NCBI RefSeq assembly: GCF_037893015.1 | Contig: NC_133658.1 | Location: 425,349,890-425,413,889 of the forward strand | Source of the DNA: Macrotis lagotis | Lineage: Eukaryota > Chordata > Mammalia > Peramelemorphia > Peramelidae | DNA length: 64,000 nucleotides | Reading direction: 5' to 3' | In this document: one piece after another, positions 33,516-44,760 of the stretch | Numbering within the stretch: the stretch's first letter is position 1 | Layout of the letters: the number at the start of each line of letters is the position of its first letter | Notes under the pieces: generated by a model | Seen by the model: the letters and a program-made list of their open reading frames with translations, nothing else | The model's database searches: none | What the model was told of the DNA's origin: nothing | Translations under genes and position numbers: made by a program

Positions 33516-33743
33516 CCCCCCTGGGGCGAAGTGCTGGGGGGCTCCGGCCCCCCTGGGGCGAAGTGCTGGGGGGCTCCGGCCCCCCTGGGGCGAAGTGCTG
33601 GGGGGCTCCGGCCCCCCTGGGGCGAAGTGCTGGGGGGGGCTCCGGCCCCCCTGGGGCGAAGTGCTGGGGGGCTCCGGCCCCCCTGGGGCGAAGTGCTGGG
33701 GGGCTCCGGCCCCCCTGGGGCGAAGTGCTGGGGGGGGCTCCGG
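33516..33743. repeat. GC-rich minisatellite, 7 units of 32/34 bp
   Basis: Seven near-identical units, each CCCCCCTGGGGCGAAGTGCT followed by G-run and CTCCGG. Unit lengths are 32,32,32,34,32,32,34. The only visible difference is six versus eight G. Each unit carries C- and G-tracts on one strand, so hairpins or G-quadruplexes are possible on both strands. Confidence 0.97.
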
Positions 33744-33771
33744 CCCGCGTGTGCCTTTCCAGCCCAGGTGC

Positions 33772-33788
33772 GGGGGGGGGGGGGGGGG
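33772..33788. repeat. G17 homopolymer
   Basis: Seventeen consecutive G, 28 bp beyond the minisatellite and at the edge of the CpG island. Confidence 0.95.
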
Positions 33789-33887
33789 AGCCGGTGGAAC
33801 CCCCAGGGAAGAAGGAGGGCAGGGGGACAGCGCCAGTGTGAAGCTGCCGGAGTTGCCCAGATAGAAAACTGCAAGTCAGGAAAGAGC

Positions 33888-34095
33888 CTTGTTCAGTGCT
33901 TTCTGACTCTCGTGGCCCCATTTGGGGTTTCTCGGGACAGATTACTACTGGAGTGCTTTGGCATCTCCTCCAGTCATTCTATACATGAGGATCTAAAGCC
34001 CTTGTCCCAGGGTCACATAAGTAAGTGTCTGAGGCTGGATTTGAACTCATGAAGAGGAGTCCTGATTCCAAGCTCAGTGCTCCATCTACTACTCT
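33888..34095 (-). repeat. Long CORE-SINE, antisense
   Basis: TTGTTCAGTGCTTTCTGACT, TGGCCCCATTTGGGGTTTCT, CCAGGGTCACATAAGTAAGT and GGCTGGATTTGAACTCATG. It marks the outer limit of the promoter island. Confidence 0.82.
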
Positions 34096-35315
34096 AGTAG
34101 GAAAAAAAGATTAGAACTAGATCAATAAACCTTAGAATCATCTGCATAAAGAGATGATAGTTGAGATTGCCCAGGGAAATAGTATGAGGAAGAAAAGAAA
34201 AGAGACAGAGCCTTGGCAGATAACCATGGTCAGCTGGGTGTATTCTGAATGATGATCCTGTAAAAGGATACTGAGGAGGGATTGGACTGGTAGGAAGAGA
34301 TCCAAGAGAGAGCAATGACCCAAAAACAGAGAAGAGAAAGATTCCATGGAAGTCAGTGAGTATGAGGACCAAGAAACTCCTTTAGATTTGGCAGTTACAT
34401 GATGATTGGTAACGGTAGAGAAAACATTTTAAGTTGAATGATCATGAGTTTGAAGACAGTTTGTAGAGAATTAAGAAGTAGAAGCATTCATTACAGATTA
34501 TTCTCTCTAGAAATTTAGCCAGTAAAGGAAGGAGATTTATGAGAATGATACCTAGCAGTCATGGATGAAATGAAGTTTGTTTTTGTTTTTGTAGAAGGCA
34601 GGAGATGTGGGCCTATTGGTAGGCAGTAAAGAAGCAACAGATAAGGAGATTGAAAATAAATAAGAGAGTGGGGATGATGGAGGGGGTAATCTGGTAAAGG
34701 TGAGATGGAATAGAAACACTTATCCAGGTAGAGAGGTTTGTCTTGACAAGGAAAAGGGCCACCTCTTCATGGGAGGTGGGGGGTTGGGGGGAGGGAGGGG
34801 AGGAAGGAGAAGGAAAGGAGGAGATAGTGGCAGAAAGTACCTGGGTGATATGAGATAGGGAGGAGGAGGAGGAGGAGGAGGAGGAGGGTAGAAAAGGGAA
34901 CTCTTAGTGAATGACCTCAATTTTTTCATTAAAATTTGAAGCAAGGTTCTTAGTCATAATCCTATTATTACAGAGATCATTCCTTTCATTTTTCTTCTGA
35001 CACATTCAACCTTTCTTGATACTTGTTTCTGTAGATGCAGATTCTCTAAAGAGAATTGAATGATGGAAGTAAAGTGTAAGAAGCATGGACAGGTAGGAAG
35101 GCTCCAGGTTATGAAGGACTTTAAAAGCCAAATTGAGGGGTTTATATTTGATCCTGCCAGATAGGGAACCACTGCAGTATCACACTGGAGAATAGCCTGG
35201 GGAAGGGAGACCCTAGAGGCAAAAAAGTTATTGCAATAATCTAGGCAGGAGCTGGTGAGTGCCTACACCAAGATGGTGGCAGTGTCAAGGAGAGAATGGG
35301 ATATATGCTAGAGAT
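34096..35315. other. Purine-rich ancient repeat-like sequence, unassigned
   Basis: The part from about 35080 (GTTATGAAGGACTTTAAAAG, TTATTGCAATAATCTAGGCA, GGTGGCAGTGTCAAGGAGAG) resembles an old mammalian interspersed family. Related wording appears at 50.35-50.74 and 63.4-63.7 kb. No coding gene. Confidence 0.4.
34858..34887. repeat. (GAG)n microsatellite
   Basis: About ten GAG triplets in a wider purine tract. Confidence 0.95.
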
Positions 35316-35319
35316 ATTT

Positions 35320-36105
35320 AAAAGTGACTTGGTACAAGGAGATCCACATTGACCATGAGATTGACACTAGCATTGCCAGAGCTAGCTCAGTATCTGGGAG
35401 GCTCCAAAAGACATTGTGGGAGAAGATTAGACTGACTACTAAACTGAAGGCCCACAGAGCCATTGTGCTGACCACACTGTTCTATACCTGTGAAACCTGG
35501 ACAGTCTACCAGTGCCATGTCAGGAAACTGAATCTCTTCCATTTAAATTTATCTTAGGAAGATTCTGAAGATCACCCAGCTGGAGAAGGTCCCAGACACT
35601 TTCTTGAGCTAAACTTCCTCCAATTCCTACAGTACTACAGAGAATGCAACCATGATGAGCTGGACAAGTTGTTATCTACACTTGTCAAAACGATTATTTT
35701 GTGGAGAACTCACACAGGGCAAGTGCTCACACAGGTCAGGAGAAGTGATACCAAGTCACCCTGAATGTCTCATTGAAGAACTTTGGAATTGATTGTACAG
35801 CATGGGAGACCCTGGCACAGGTCCACCCAGCATGGTGCACCCTCCTCAGTGAGAGGCTACACTCTATGAGATGGACAAGAATTGAAGCAGCTCAAAGATA
35901 ACATGTCATCCCCAAAATTTAGAGTACCTACCCCAGGTGTTCACATAGACAATTTGTGCCCGACCTGTGGTAGAGCATCCTGAGCCACTATTGGTCTCAT
36001 CAGCCACAGTCTGACTCACTGTGATTTGTCTCAAACATACTGATGTCTGTCATCTTGGTCTTCTTCGATAATGAAGGACAAGAACCAAGCAACCAATCCT
36101 ATTCT
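35320..36105 (+). pseudogene. RTE-clade LINE, 3' end of the ORF, decayed
   Basis: C-terminal part of an endonuclease/reverse transcriptase polyprotein with frameshifts. Readable pieces in order: DHEIDTSIARASSVSGRLQK, HRAIVLTTLFYTCETWTVY, LRKILKIT, WETLAQVHPAWC, and a C-terminal CPTCGRAS..IGLISHSLTH zinc-finger-like end. It closes with TTCTTCGATAATGAAGGACA. Several stops, so no protein is expected. Confidence 0.82.
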
Positions 36106-36969
36106 ATTTTCCTTGTATTTATTTATCAAAACCTATACAATTGTTCCCAATTGTTGCACTGATGGAATGAGCAAGTCCTTCAAGGTTGATCGTCACTCCC
36201 TATCAAAACCTATACAGAGAAAACTAGGCCTGCCCTTTTCCCCAGAATCAGAATGTTAACTGATTTTCAATGGCTAAGAATAATTTGGGGCAAAGTTCCA
36301 GATTTACTGGGTTGGGTCCAAACAATTTCCAGATTTCTTACTTGGGGAAAATTTAATGAGCATAGAAGAAAGCTTTCCAAGTGCTGAGAAGAAAAGTTTT
36401 AAGAGAAGATAAAAACTTGGAAAGGGGAAGTGATTTGTTCTTGGTCACACCCATCAAAACAACTTAGATTTGAATATTATTTTAAGTTCTGTTCAAAGCC
36501 CCCCCCCCCCCAACAACTCTTGAGATGTGAAGTGATTTGCTCATGATCACATAGCAAGTAAGTACTATTTGAAACCATGTTGATCTCCTGATTCCAGGTC
36601 TATCACATTTGCACTTCAGCAATCAATTGTGATTCTACCACACTCCCTCTAAGATCCATTTACTTGAATAGTCTGCATAGCAAGTAGCCATCTGGGCTTC
36701 CATTTTTTGTCTGAGGAGAAACACCTGAGGGAATTTTGAAAAATAGAAGTTATCAAAAAAAAGTGAGCCAAGGGGTTAAAATTTTATCATGGCTCCATGG
36801 AACTAAAACATCTGGGACAAGTCAATCAGAGAAAAGAATTCAGGACTGGGGTCTGGGGAGGGCTGCATCTAGTACCTTAGAAGGATGAAAGAAGAAAACT
36901 ACCAGAATCTCAGAGCACTGCCTATTTCTGAGCTGTGGAGGTGTGATTAATTGTTTAAGCATATCAAGA
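36106..36969. other. Unassigned intergenic sequence
   Basis: Contains a C13 run (36499-36511) and a degraded antisense MIR (about 36515-36625, GTGAAGTGATTTGCTCATGA). Nothing else placed. Confidence 0.4.
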
Positions 36970-37122
36970 TTTTTTTTAATTTTGTTTTTAGGTTTTTGCA
37001 AGGCAAATGGAGTTAAAGTGGCTTGCCCAAGGCCACACAGCTAGGTAATTATTAAGTGTCTGAGGCAGGATTTGAACTCAGGTACTCCAGACTCCAGGGC
37101 CTGTGCTCTTATCCACTGTACC
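36970..37122 (-). repeat. Short CORE-SINE, antisense
   Basis: TAGGTTTTTGCAAGGCAAAT, GGCTTGCCCAAGGCCACACA, TAATTATTAAGTGTCTGAGG and ATCCACTGTACCC. The head end is trimmed. Confidence 0.92.
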
Positions 37123-37589
37123 CAAGATTTTTTTTTAAATGTAAAAGTAAAAGTGAATGCTGAATTACAAAATTATGCTTGTTCCAGTGAGGAAGGGGAG
37201 GGTTCAGCTCTAAGAATTATCCCAGGAGATTGTGAAACTGATTGTTGGCACTGAGCTGCAGCTCTGACTTCTTAACTTCCAACTTCCCACCTCAAGTCCT
37301 CTTCCCAACAGTTTAAAACTGGGCTAACTTGAGATGCCTCACAGCCCAATAAAACCTAGTTGATATGGTAGTTTCATAGCCAGAACCTGTGCCCTGAAGA
37401 GGTTGCCACTCCCCATCTTCTCTTTCTGGACAGAATATCCTGTCCTAGGAGTGGCTGAGAAAATTAGTTCATAGGAAAATACATTTCCAACTAGAAAAGA
37501 CCAATTCAGTTTACAAACATTTATCAAGACTGATGGATAGGGGAACTATTTATGAATAAACAAGAGACTAAAAGCAATAGGAATTGTAA
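37123..37589. other. Unassigned intergenic sequence
   Basis: Nothing recognised. Confidence 0.35.
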
Positions 37590-38600
37590 AGTGAATCATT
37601 TAGGTTATATTAAATTTAAAAAAGATTTGTACAAGACAAATTAGCTAAAATCAGAAGGAAAGCTAAAAATTGGGGGAAAATTTTTATAGATAGTTCCTCA
37701 AATAAAGGTCTCATCTCAAATTTATAAAGAACTTCCTCAAATCTGTAAGAAGGCAAGTCATTTCTCAATTGCTATTTGATAGGAATAGTCAGTTTTCTGA
37801 AGAAATCAAAAGTCATATAAAAATTCTCTAAATCATGATTAATTAGGAAAAGGCAAATTAAAATAATGAGATATCATTTTATACCCATCAGATTGGTTAA
37901 AGTTATTGAAGGGGAAAGCAACAAATGTTGGAGGGGTTGTAGGAAAGTTGGTATATTAGTTCACTGTGGTGGAACTGAACTAATCCAACCATTTTTGGAG
38001 AGCAATCTGGAATTAGGCTCAAAGAGTTATTAAAATGCCTGTATCCTTTGACTCAGCAATTCTACTACAATTAGGTCTTTGCCAAGATGATTAGGGAAAA
38101 AGAAAAAGAACCATTATGTTTTAAAATATAACAGCTCCTTTTGTGGTGGCAAAGAACTAGAAATTTCAGGGATGGCCATCGATTGGGGAATGGCTGAATA
38201 AGTTGTGGTTTATGGTCATGCTGGAATACTACTGTACTCAGAAATAATGAACTCAATGATCTTAGCAAAATATGGATAGACTTACACAAATAATGAAGAA
38301 TGAATTGAACAAAACCAAGTGAATGTTTTAAACAGTAATAGCAATATTGTTTCAAGAACATCTTTGATTAAATTATTTTGACTATTAAAATACCTAAATT
38401 ACAAAGAAAGACACTGTCTATATCCAGAGAAAGAACTGATAAATAAAAGTATGTATAGGATGATTTTACATATATATCTATATAGACATGTAGATATGTC
38501 TATATAGATATATGTAGATATGTTCATGCTTGTCTTTAATAATAACCATCACTAGGGTAGGAGGGGAGGAGAAGAGAAAAAAAAGAGAAAATAACATGAT
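37590..38600 (+). repeat. L1 LINE, 5'-truncated 3' end
   Basis: Sense L1 ORF2 C-terminal region and 3' UTR: AAAAGGCAAATTAAAATAATG, CCTTTGACTCAGCAATTCTA, GTGGTGGCAAAGAACTAGAA, GATTGGGGAATGGCTGAATA and ATCCAGAGAAAGAACTG. Frames are broken. Ends approximate. Confidence 0.78.
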
Positions 38601-39068
38601 AGCTATTCTATATTTAAAAGGAATAACAAGTCGTATATAGTAGATTTGCAGTTTCAGGTACAGTCAACTTTTTTTTTCTATTCTGTTTTATTTCATAAGT
38701 ACAGAATAAAATAAATTAAAATAAAAAATAAACATTTATCCAGTACCTTCTGAGTGCAGAATTGATTGCAGATGGGATTAAATAAGGTTTAGACAAGACA
38801 AAGTTCCTGTGTTCTTGGAACTGGTGTTTGTAGGAAGATAAACATGTATTTCAGTAGCTATGATATACAAGAATAAAATGTTAGTATCTAAAACACAGTT
38901 ATAGAGCTATTTGAGATCAGAAATTCTGTAAAAGAAGAGTGACTTCTGAATTGGTCTTTAAAAGCTAGGAGGAAATGCAATGTACAGAAACCCCAATGAA
39001 TATTCCAGGCCTTTTGAACAGAATATGTTTGGGGAATGGAGAGTAGTCCCATTTAATGGGTGCTTAAG
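38601..39068. other. Unassigned intergenic sequence
   Basis: ATTTATCCAGTACCTTCTGA and AAAGTTCCTGTGTTCTTGGA suggest an old interspersed repeat that I cannot name. Confidence 0.35.
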
Positions 39069-39077
39069 AATGTATGA

Positions 39078-39224
39078 GGGAGGGATAGCTAGGTGGTGCA
39101 GTGGGATAGAGCATGGGCCCTGGAATCAGGAGGACCCAAGTTCAAATCCTGGCTCAGATACTTAATAATTACCCAGCTGTGTGACCTTGGGTAAGTCACT
39201 TAACCCTATTGCCTTGCAAAAAAA
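39078..39224 (+). repeat. Short CORE-SINE with target-site duplication
   Basis: ATAGCTAGGTGGTGCAGTGG to an A-tail. AATGTATGA occurs at 39069-39077 and 39225-39233. Confidence 0.92.
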
Positions 39225-39619
39225 AATGTATGAAAAAGACCAGTATATGAGGAGGGTAGCACAGGGCTAGGTGCTAAAGGAAATTCAAAGTTTAGATAAT
39301 ATATCATCCTTGTCTCTCTTGGAGTTTTTAATCCAAAGAAAGAGCACTTTTGAGCAAAAGTGAATGATTTATATATTAAAAAGATAATTTTTGAGACTAT
39401 AAAAGGAAGGAAGGAGGAGACAGCAGCAGTAGTAGTAGGTGAACCAATTACACATTGACTCCAATAGTTTTTGACAGGTAATTTTTAGGAATATATATTG
39501 AATATATTATTTTTTTTGGCAAAAAGAATAGAGTAGAATACGCAGATTGGAGCAGTATATGAATAGCAAAGAATGGGATTAACTAGGAAAGTTTTTAATC
39601 CAGGAATCCTTAACCTGGA

Positions 39620-39790
39620 ATCTGAACTTTTTTTTTAATGTTTTGATATTTTGTTTTTGACTTTTCCTTTTTGTTAAATAGTGTGCTTTAGTCTATATCC
39701 AAACTCCATCAGTTCTTTCTCTGGAGGCTCATTGCATTTTTCATCTTGAGTCCTTTGGGATTGTCTCTACAGAATTGATTTCCTTTGTAA
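39620..39790 (-). repeat. L1 3' UTR fragment, antisense
   Basis: TATCCAAACTCCATCAGTTC, TTTCTCTGGAGGCTCATTGC and ATCTTGAGTCCTTTGGGATT are antisense of the L1 3' end. Confidence 0.7.
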
Positions 39791-40010
39791 GGAAAGGCTC
39801 TAGATGATACAGTGGACTTGGAAATAACTGAATTCATCAGTGCCTACCACAGTCATTTCCTACTGTGTGACCTAAGTCACTTAACTCTAGTTTCCTAATC
39901 TCTATCATGAGAATAAATAATAACACTTAACTCCCCAGTCGTTGTGAGAATCAAAAGATAAAGTATGTGAAAGCACTTTGCAAGCCTTTAAAAGTGCTTT
40001 ACAATATATG
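39791..40010 (+). repeat. MIR-related SINE
   Basis: CTCTAGATGATACAGTGGAC, TACTGTGTGACCTAAGTCAC, TAACTCTAGTTTCC and TTGTGAGAATCAAAAGATAA. Confidence 0.65.
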
Positions 40011-40319
40011 TTTAATATTATATAATAGGTAATAGAATTTAATTTCAGTTAATTTCATTTAGTATTTATTAAATGCCTTCAGCTTTTAGAGTCTGCCAAG
40101 ACAGTTTTATTAGAGTATGGGTGCGATACCTCACTCCAGTTTTTTAGAGTCAGGTGAAAGTTGGGTGACCTGTGCACACAAAGATAGATAGGACAGAGAT
40201 TCCGCTCTCAAGGAACCTTGAATTTAATAGGAGATAAAAATGTATTTATAAATAATTGGACAAAGCAAGATAAATGCACAAGAGAAGTTTAGGCAAGGGA
40301 GGGAAATAGGCATTTATTT

Positions 40320-40545
40320 AGTACATTTCTAAACTTTGCACTAAATGCATTACAAATATTTTTTCATATGATCTTCAGAATAGCCCGGAGAAGTAGATGC
40401 TGTTATTATCCCCATTTTACAATTGAGGAAACTAAGGCAGACAGGTTAAATGATTTGCCTGGGGTCACACAGTATCTAAGAGACTGGATTAGAATTTAGG
40501 CTTTCCTAACTCCAGACCCAGAGCACTATCCACTTTGCCACCTTC
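40320..40545 (-). repeat. MIR-type SINE, antisense, long copy
   Basis: TATGATCTTCAGAATAGCCC, CCCATTTTACAATTGAGGAA, TGATTTGCCTGGGGTCACAC and ACTATCCACTTTGCCACC. Confidence 0.72.
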
Positions 40546-41142
40546 TTGTCCCAAAAGAAATGTGAATAGAAAGGTTTCCATTTCTGCTAGGTTTAAGTGA
40601 TACCTGAGTTGAACTTTGAAGAAAGAAAATTCAAGGGACTTGGAATTATTAGCATAGGACTGAAAGGGCAAAAGTTGAAGTAAGAAAGTCTGTGGTTTAA
40701 GGAGGACAGTCACTGAGGCAAATAGAATGTAAAGCTGTTTATTGAAGGAACAGCGAGATGGGTTTGAGATGTTTTGTAAGTTTTGGGATATAGAAAGCAG
40801 GGTGGTATAGTTTTCATAGAGATTGAGAGTCCTTTGGGATCTCTGTGAAGGTTGTGAATTGTTTGAGATTACTAGGGTGAGATTGAGAGCTGTTTGGAAT
40901 TTCTCTGGAGGTTAAGATTCTTTTTCTCAGGAAACAATACACAACCAGTCACACCTCAGCAAGAATGAAACCCAGACTTTAATCTCATAGAGACAGTAAA
41001 AATCTGAAGATCTGTGCTGATATGTGGGAGACCTTCCCTACAACTTATTTTTGTGAGCTCAGGCCAGTGGCTTCATTTCTTTACCCCTCAGTTTTCTTAC
41101 CTACAAATATTTATTAAGCACCTACCACTTACCAGTAGTAGC
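40546..41142. other. Unassigned intergenic sequence
   Basis: Locally repetitive wording (TTTGGGATCTCTGTG / TTTGGAATTTCTCTG, GAGATTGAGAG twice near 40820 and 40880) hints at a short degenerate tandem duplication. Confidence 0.4.
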
Positions 41143-41392
41143 TAGTAGTGCAGGATAGAGTGCTGGGCCTGGAGTCAGGAAGACTCATCTTACTGAGTTC
41201 AAATTCAGTCTTGGATATTTAACTTGTTTGGTGATCTTAGGCAAGTCACTCAATCCCATTTGTCTCGGTTTCCTCATTTGTAAAATGAACTGGAGAAGGA
41301 AATGGCAAACCACTCTAGTACCTTTGCCAAGAAAATCAAAAGTTGAGTCATGAAGCGTTGAACTTGACTGAAACAACTGAATAACAACACAT
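41143..41392 (+). repeat. Long CORE-SINE, sense, full length
   Basis: GGCCTGGAGTCAGGAAGACT, CTGAGTTCAAATTCAGTCTT, AAGTCACTCAATCCCATTTG, GAAGGAAATGGCAAACCACT, TTGCCAAGAAAATC and 'AACTTGACTGAAACAACTG'. Confidence 0.92.
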
Positions 41393-42171
41393 TTATTATA
41401 CCAGTCACTATGTGCTGAGCCACAGAGATACAAAAGGTAATCCCTGCTCAGGAGAAGCTTGCATTCTAATGGAGAAGTTGAACTAGCTGGACATTTGATG
41501 TCCTTTCCAGTTCAATATCTGTAGGATAAATGGGGTAGGAGACAGGAGTAATCCATTACAGGCATGGGAGTTCTGCATAGACAAGGTGGAAGGCAAGAAA
41601 GGGCAGGGAAAGAATAGAATGGAGAGTAGTCCTGTATGACAGGACTGTAGAGTTGATGAAAACAGAATAGAAAGGGAACAAAATGAAACCTGGAAATTTC
41701 TCTTTGTTCTACACCTGTTGAGACAGGATGATTGAAGATTTGGAAGTTCCAATTCAGGCTACTAACAGGGGGCCTTGGACAAGTCCTTTCCTAGGTCCTG
41801 ACCTTAAATTTCTTTACCTGGAAAAGTGAGGATTGGACCAGATGATGTCTAAGAAGTCTTCTAAATCTAAATTCTGTGATCTTTTGATATAATCCTCTCT
41901 CTCCTACTTATTTCCATCAAGCTCCCATATCTCTGAACTCCTGGCCACTGTTCCCAAGGCCATTTTCCCCAGGGCTCAGAATTACTTCCCTTTTTCACAT
42001 TCTCAAAGTTTAGTTCCAGGATATGTAAGAGTAAAGGTCATATTAAATCTGATAAACTCTTTTATATTGAGTGCAATTAATTACAAACTTTTATTACGGG
42101 TAAGGCTTGGGGAGAGGGAAAGAGAATAAAGCATTTGCATTTTTTAAAAGTGAAGCCATTTAGTAAATTCT
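41393..42171. other. Unassigned intergenic sequence
   Basis: GTGCTGAGCCACAGAGATAC near 41410 resembles an unnamed ancient repeat also seen at 49.74 kb. No coding signal. Confidence 0.35.
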
Positions 42172-42323
42172 TTTTCTTTTTTGACTTTTTGCAAGGCAAT
42201 AGGGTTAAGTGATGTGCCCAGGGCCACTCAGCTAGGTAATTACTAAGTGTCTGAGAATGGATTTGACTCAGGTCCTCCTGGTTCGAGAGCTGGTGCTCTA
42301 TCTGCTGTACCACCTAGTTTCCC
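42172..42323 (-). repeat. Short CORE-SINE, antisense
   Basis: TTTTTGCAAGGCAATAGGGT, GCTAGGTAATTACTAAGTGT and TGTACCACCTAGTTTCCC. Confidence 0.9.
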
Positions 42324-42390
42324 ATAAGTGAAGCTTAGGAAAAACTTGGGATAAAAGAGGAATAAATCACTAATTGTAGAATTTCAGCCA

Positions 42391-42461
42391 CACCTAGCTG
42401 TGTGGCCTTGGGCAAGCCACTTAACCCCATTTGCCTTACAAAAAAACCTTAAAAAAAAAAG
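42391..42461 (+). repeat. Short CORE-SINE, 5'-truncated
   Basis: Only the 3' half: ACCTAGCTGTGTGGCCTTGG to an A-rich tail. Confidence 0.85.
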
Positions 42462-42644
42462 AAATGATAAAGGCAGCAGTTGCAGAGAAACCTGGGAAGA
42501 CCTGAATTAATGGATGCAGAGTGAAAGGAGGAGAACCATGTAAATAATAGCTAGACATTGTCAAAAAAAGTCAATTTGAACTTTTGATCACTGTAATGAC
42601 CACCCTAATTCCAATTAACCATTGATGAAGAATACTTCCCGCTT

Positions 42645-42835
42645 CTTGAGAGATGGATTTGACTCAAGATTTGGACCTGGCCAAAGTTGTGGGATTCTGT
42701 GTAAGTCCCTTTCCCCTCTGTTTGCCTTAATACACTGGAGAAGGAAATGGCACAAACTCCAGTATCTTTGCCAAGAAAACCCCTATGGACAATATGATCC
42801 ACTGGACTGAGAAGACTGGGAAAGAATTCCACAAC
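42645..42835 (+). repeat. Long CORE-SINE, 5'-truncated
   Basis: TTCTGTGTAAGTCCCTTTCC, CTGGAGAAGGAAATGGCACA, AACTCCAGTATCTTTGCCAA and GAAAACCCCTATGGAC. Confidence 0.8.
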
Positions 42836-43107
42836 AACAACAATGGGGAATTTGTTTTTCTTCCTTATGCATCTGTCTATTTCTCTCCCTTGCTCACTGG
42901 TCAGTAGCAGGGCTGACTGCATCTCCTCTTCTAAGAGAACCCTAAAGGGTCTGAAGTGACATTTTTCTACTGCCATTGACTCAAGCCCAAAAAGTTTGTT
43001 CCCCTTATCATTGCTTGCTGGTGTTTAGCCGAAAGGGCTCCCTAACACTGATGAACTTTTACAGAGAGATTTTTTTTTCTTCAAAGATATAGTGGGGTGA
43101 GGCAGAG

Positions 43108-43116
43108 CCAAGATGG
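43108..43116 (+). promoter_or_regulatory. YY1-type motif at HAL1 copy 1 start
   Basis: CCAAGATGG 14 bp from the element start. The same motif sits at the equivalent place in copy 2 and, in L1s generally, sets transcription from the first base. Confidence 0.55.
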
Positions 43117-43851
43117 TGGTGTGAAGGCAACATTTCCTGAGAATTCTGACCCCCCCAAACCCCCCAAAAACAAAGGATGGCTCTAGCCAAAATTTAGAGG
43201 AGGAAGAACCCACAGAAAGACTGAGTGGTACATTTTCCCAGTCCAAGATAACTTAGAAGTTCCTTGGGAAAGGTGTGTTTCACCAGGACCAGGGATTGGA
43301 AAAAAGCCACAGCCCAGCCCAGCCCAGAGATCATCAGCAACAGCTTGAAGGGGCGGTAAGAGAACTCTGCTGCACCTGGGTGAGCATGGCCATAGAATCT
43401 GCAGTGAGAATCAGGAGAAAGCAGACTGCTCCCCCAGAGACAGTAAGGGAAGTCTGCAGAGATTTCTCTGCTCTTCCTGGGGTAGGACCCTGCTGTTTGC
43501 CTACCCTCAGATATTGCAGTTTGGACTTCCATACTAAGATAGCTGGATCCCTCCTTAAAGCCTTAGGGCAGAGGGCAGTGCTGTGGTCATCTACATATCA
43601 AAGCACAGGCTAAAGAGCATAAGGCCTTGGAGGAATAAAGGTCCCAGTGGGGTGTACCCCAAAAACCCAAACCTTGGAAGTGCTGTAAATTAGTCTTGGC
43701 CTGAGTAAATGAGTAAACAACAGAAAAAAGAAGAATCTGACCATAGAGAATTACTTTAGTCCCATGAAAGCAAAACATATATGCAGATGATGACAAAATC
43801 GAAGCTTCTGTATCCAAAACCTCCAAGAGAAATAGAAAATGGACTCAGACT

Positions 43852-44760
43852 ATGGATGAGCTCAAAAAAGACTTTGAAAAGCAATTAAGGAAGGTGGAGG
43901 AAAAATTGGGAGGAAAAATGAGAGCGATACAGAAAAATCATGAAAACCAAATCTTGGTGAAAAATATACAAAATACTGAAGAAAATCATATGTTAAAAAC
44001 CAGTTTAGGCTTAATGTATGAAATAAAACAAAAGGCAAATGAGGAGAAGAATGCCTTAAAAAGATGAATTGGCCAGCTGGAAAAGGAGATAAAAAAGCTC
44101 TCTGAAGAAAATAATTCCTTTTGAATGCAGATGGAACTAAAGGAAGCTGATGACTTTGTAAGAAATCAGGAAGAAATAAAACTCTTCCAAAAAAGCCAAA
44201 AATTAGAAGAAAATGTGAAATATCTCATTGGAAAAACAACCGGCCTCGAAAACAGATCCAGAAGAAATAATTTAAAAATTATTGGGCTATCTGAAAGCCA
44301 CAATCAGAAGAGCCTGGACTTCATTTTTCAAGAAATAATACAGCAAAATTGCCCTGAGATCCTAGAAGCAAAGGGTAAAACAGAAATTGAGAGAATTCAC
44401 CAGTCACCCCCTGAAAGAGATCCCAAAAGAAAAACTTCCAGGAATATTATAGCCAAATTCCCAAACTCCCAAATCAAAGAGAAAATTCTAAAAGCTGCCA
44501 GAAACAAACAATTCAACTACTGAGGCTCCTTAGTCAGGATTACACAGGATCTGGCAGCATCTACATTAAGGGCTCATAGGGATTGGAATATGATATTCCG
44601 GAAGGCAAAAGATCTTGGTTTATAACAGAATCAGCTACCCAGAAAAACTGAACATCTTCTTTCAGGGGAAAAGATGGACTTTCAATGAAACAGGGGACTT
44701 TCAAACTTTCCTATCAAGTTAACCAGAGCTGAACAAAAAGTTTGATCTCCAAGTACAAGA
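43852..44760 (+). pseudogene. L1 ORF1-like pseudogene of HAL1 copy 1
   Basis: ORF1p-like nucleic-acid chaperone, decayed. In one frame: an N-terminal Lys/Glu-rich coiled coil (MDELKKDFEKQLRKVEEKL), an RRM start (LENRSRRNNLKIIGLSES), then the C-terminal domain (ERIHQSPPERDPKRK, FPNSQIKEKILKAAR). Stops interrupt at 44065-44067 and about 44119-44121, and TGA follows at 44521. Homology continues past it (ITQDLAASTLRAHRDW) to about 44760. No protein expected. Confidence 0.85.

Larger units (their letters stand above)
32380..33790. promoter_or_regulatory. SLC25A29: CpG island containing the SLC25A29 promoter
   Basis: About 1.4 kb of very GC-rich, CpG-dense DNA, the only large island in the window. 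It covers coding exon 1 and stretches about 570 bp into intron 1 and 800 bp upstream. No TATA box is evident, in line with dispersed CpG-island initiation. The transcription start is not placed. Open frames of 420-552 codons on both strands are a by-product of the composition. Confidence 0.85.

Noticed and set aside
32206..34052. Very long overlapping open frames on both strands (552, 510, 420 codons) in the CpG island
   Set aside because: They overlap in several frames, are Pro/Gly/Ala/Arg-rich low complexity, run through the minisatellite, and one merely contains SLC25A29 exon 1. High GC removes stop codons by chance.
35324..35557. Possible host gene with reverse-transcriptase-like residues
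   Set aside because: It is the decayed C-terminal part of an RTE LINE with frameshifts and a LINE 3' tail.
33800..36000. Ortholog of the eutherian microRNA gene known upstream of SLC25A29 (MIR345)
   Set aside because: I saw no matching hairpin sequence. The area is SINE, purine-rich repeat and RTE.
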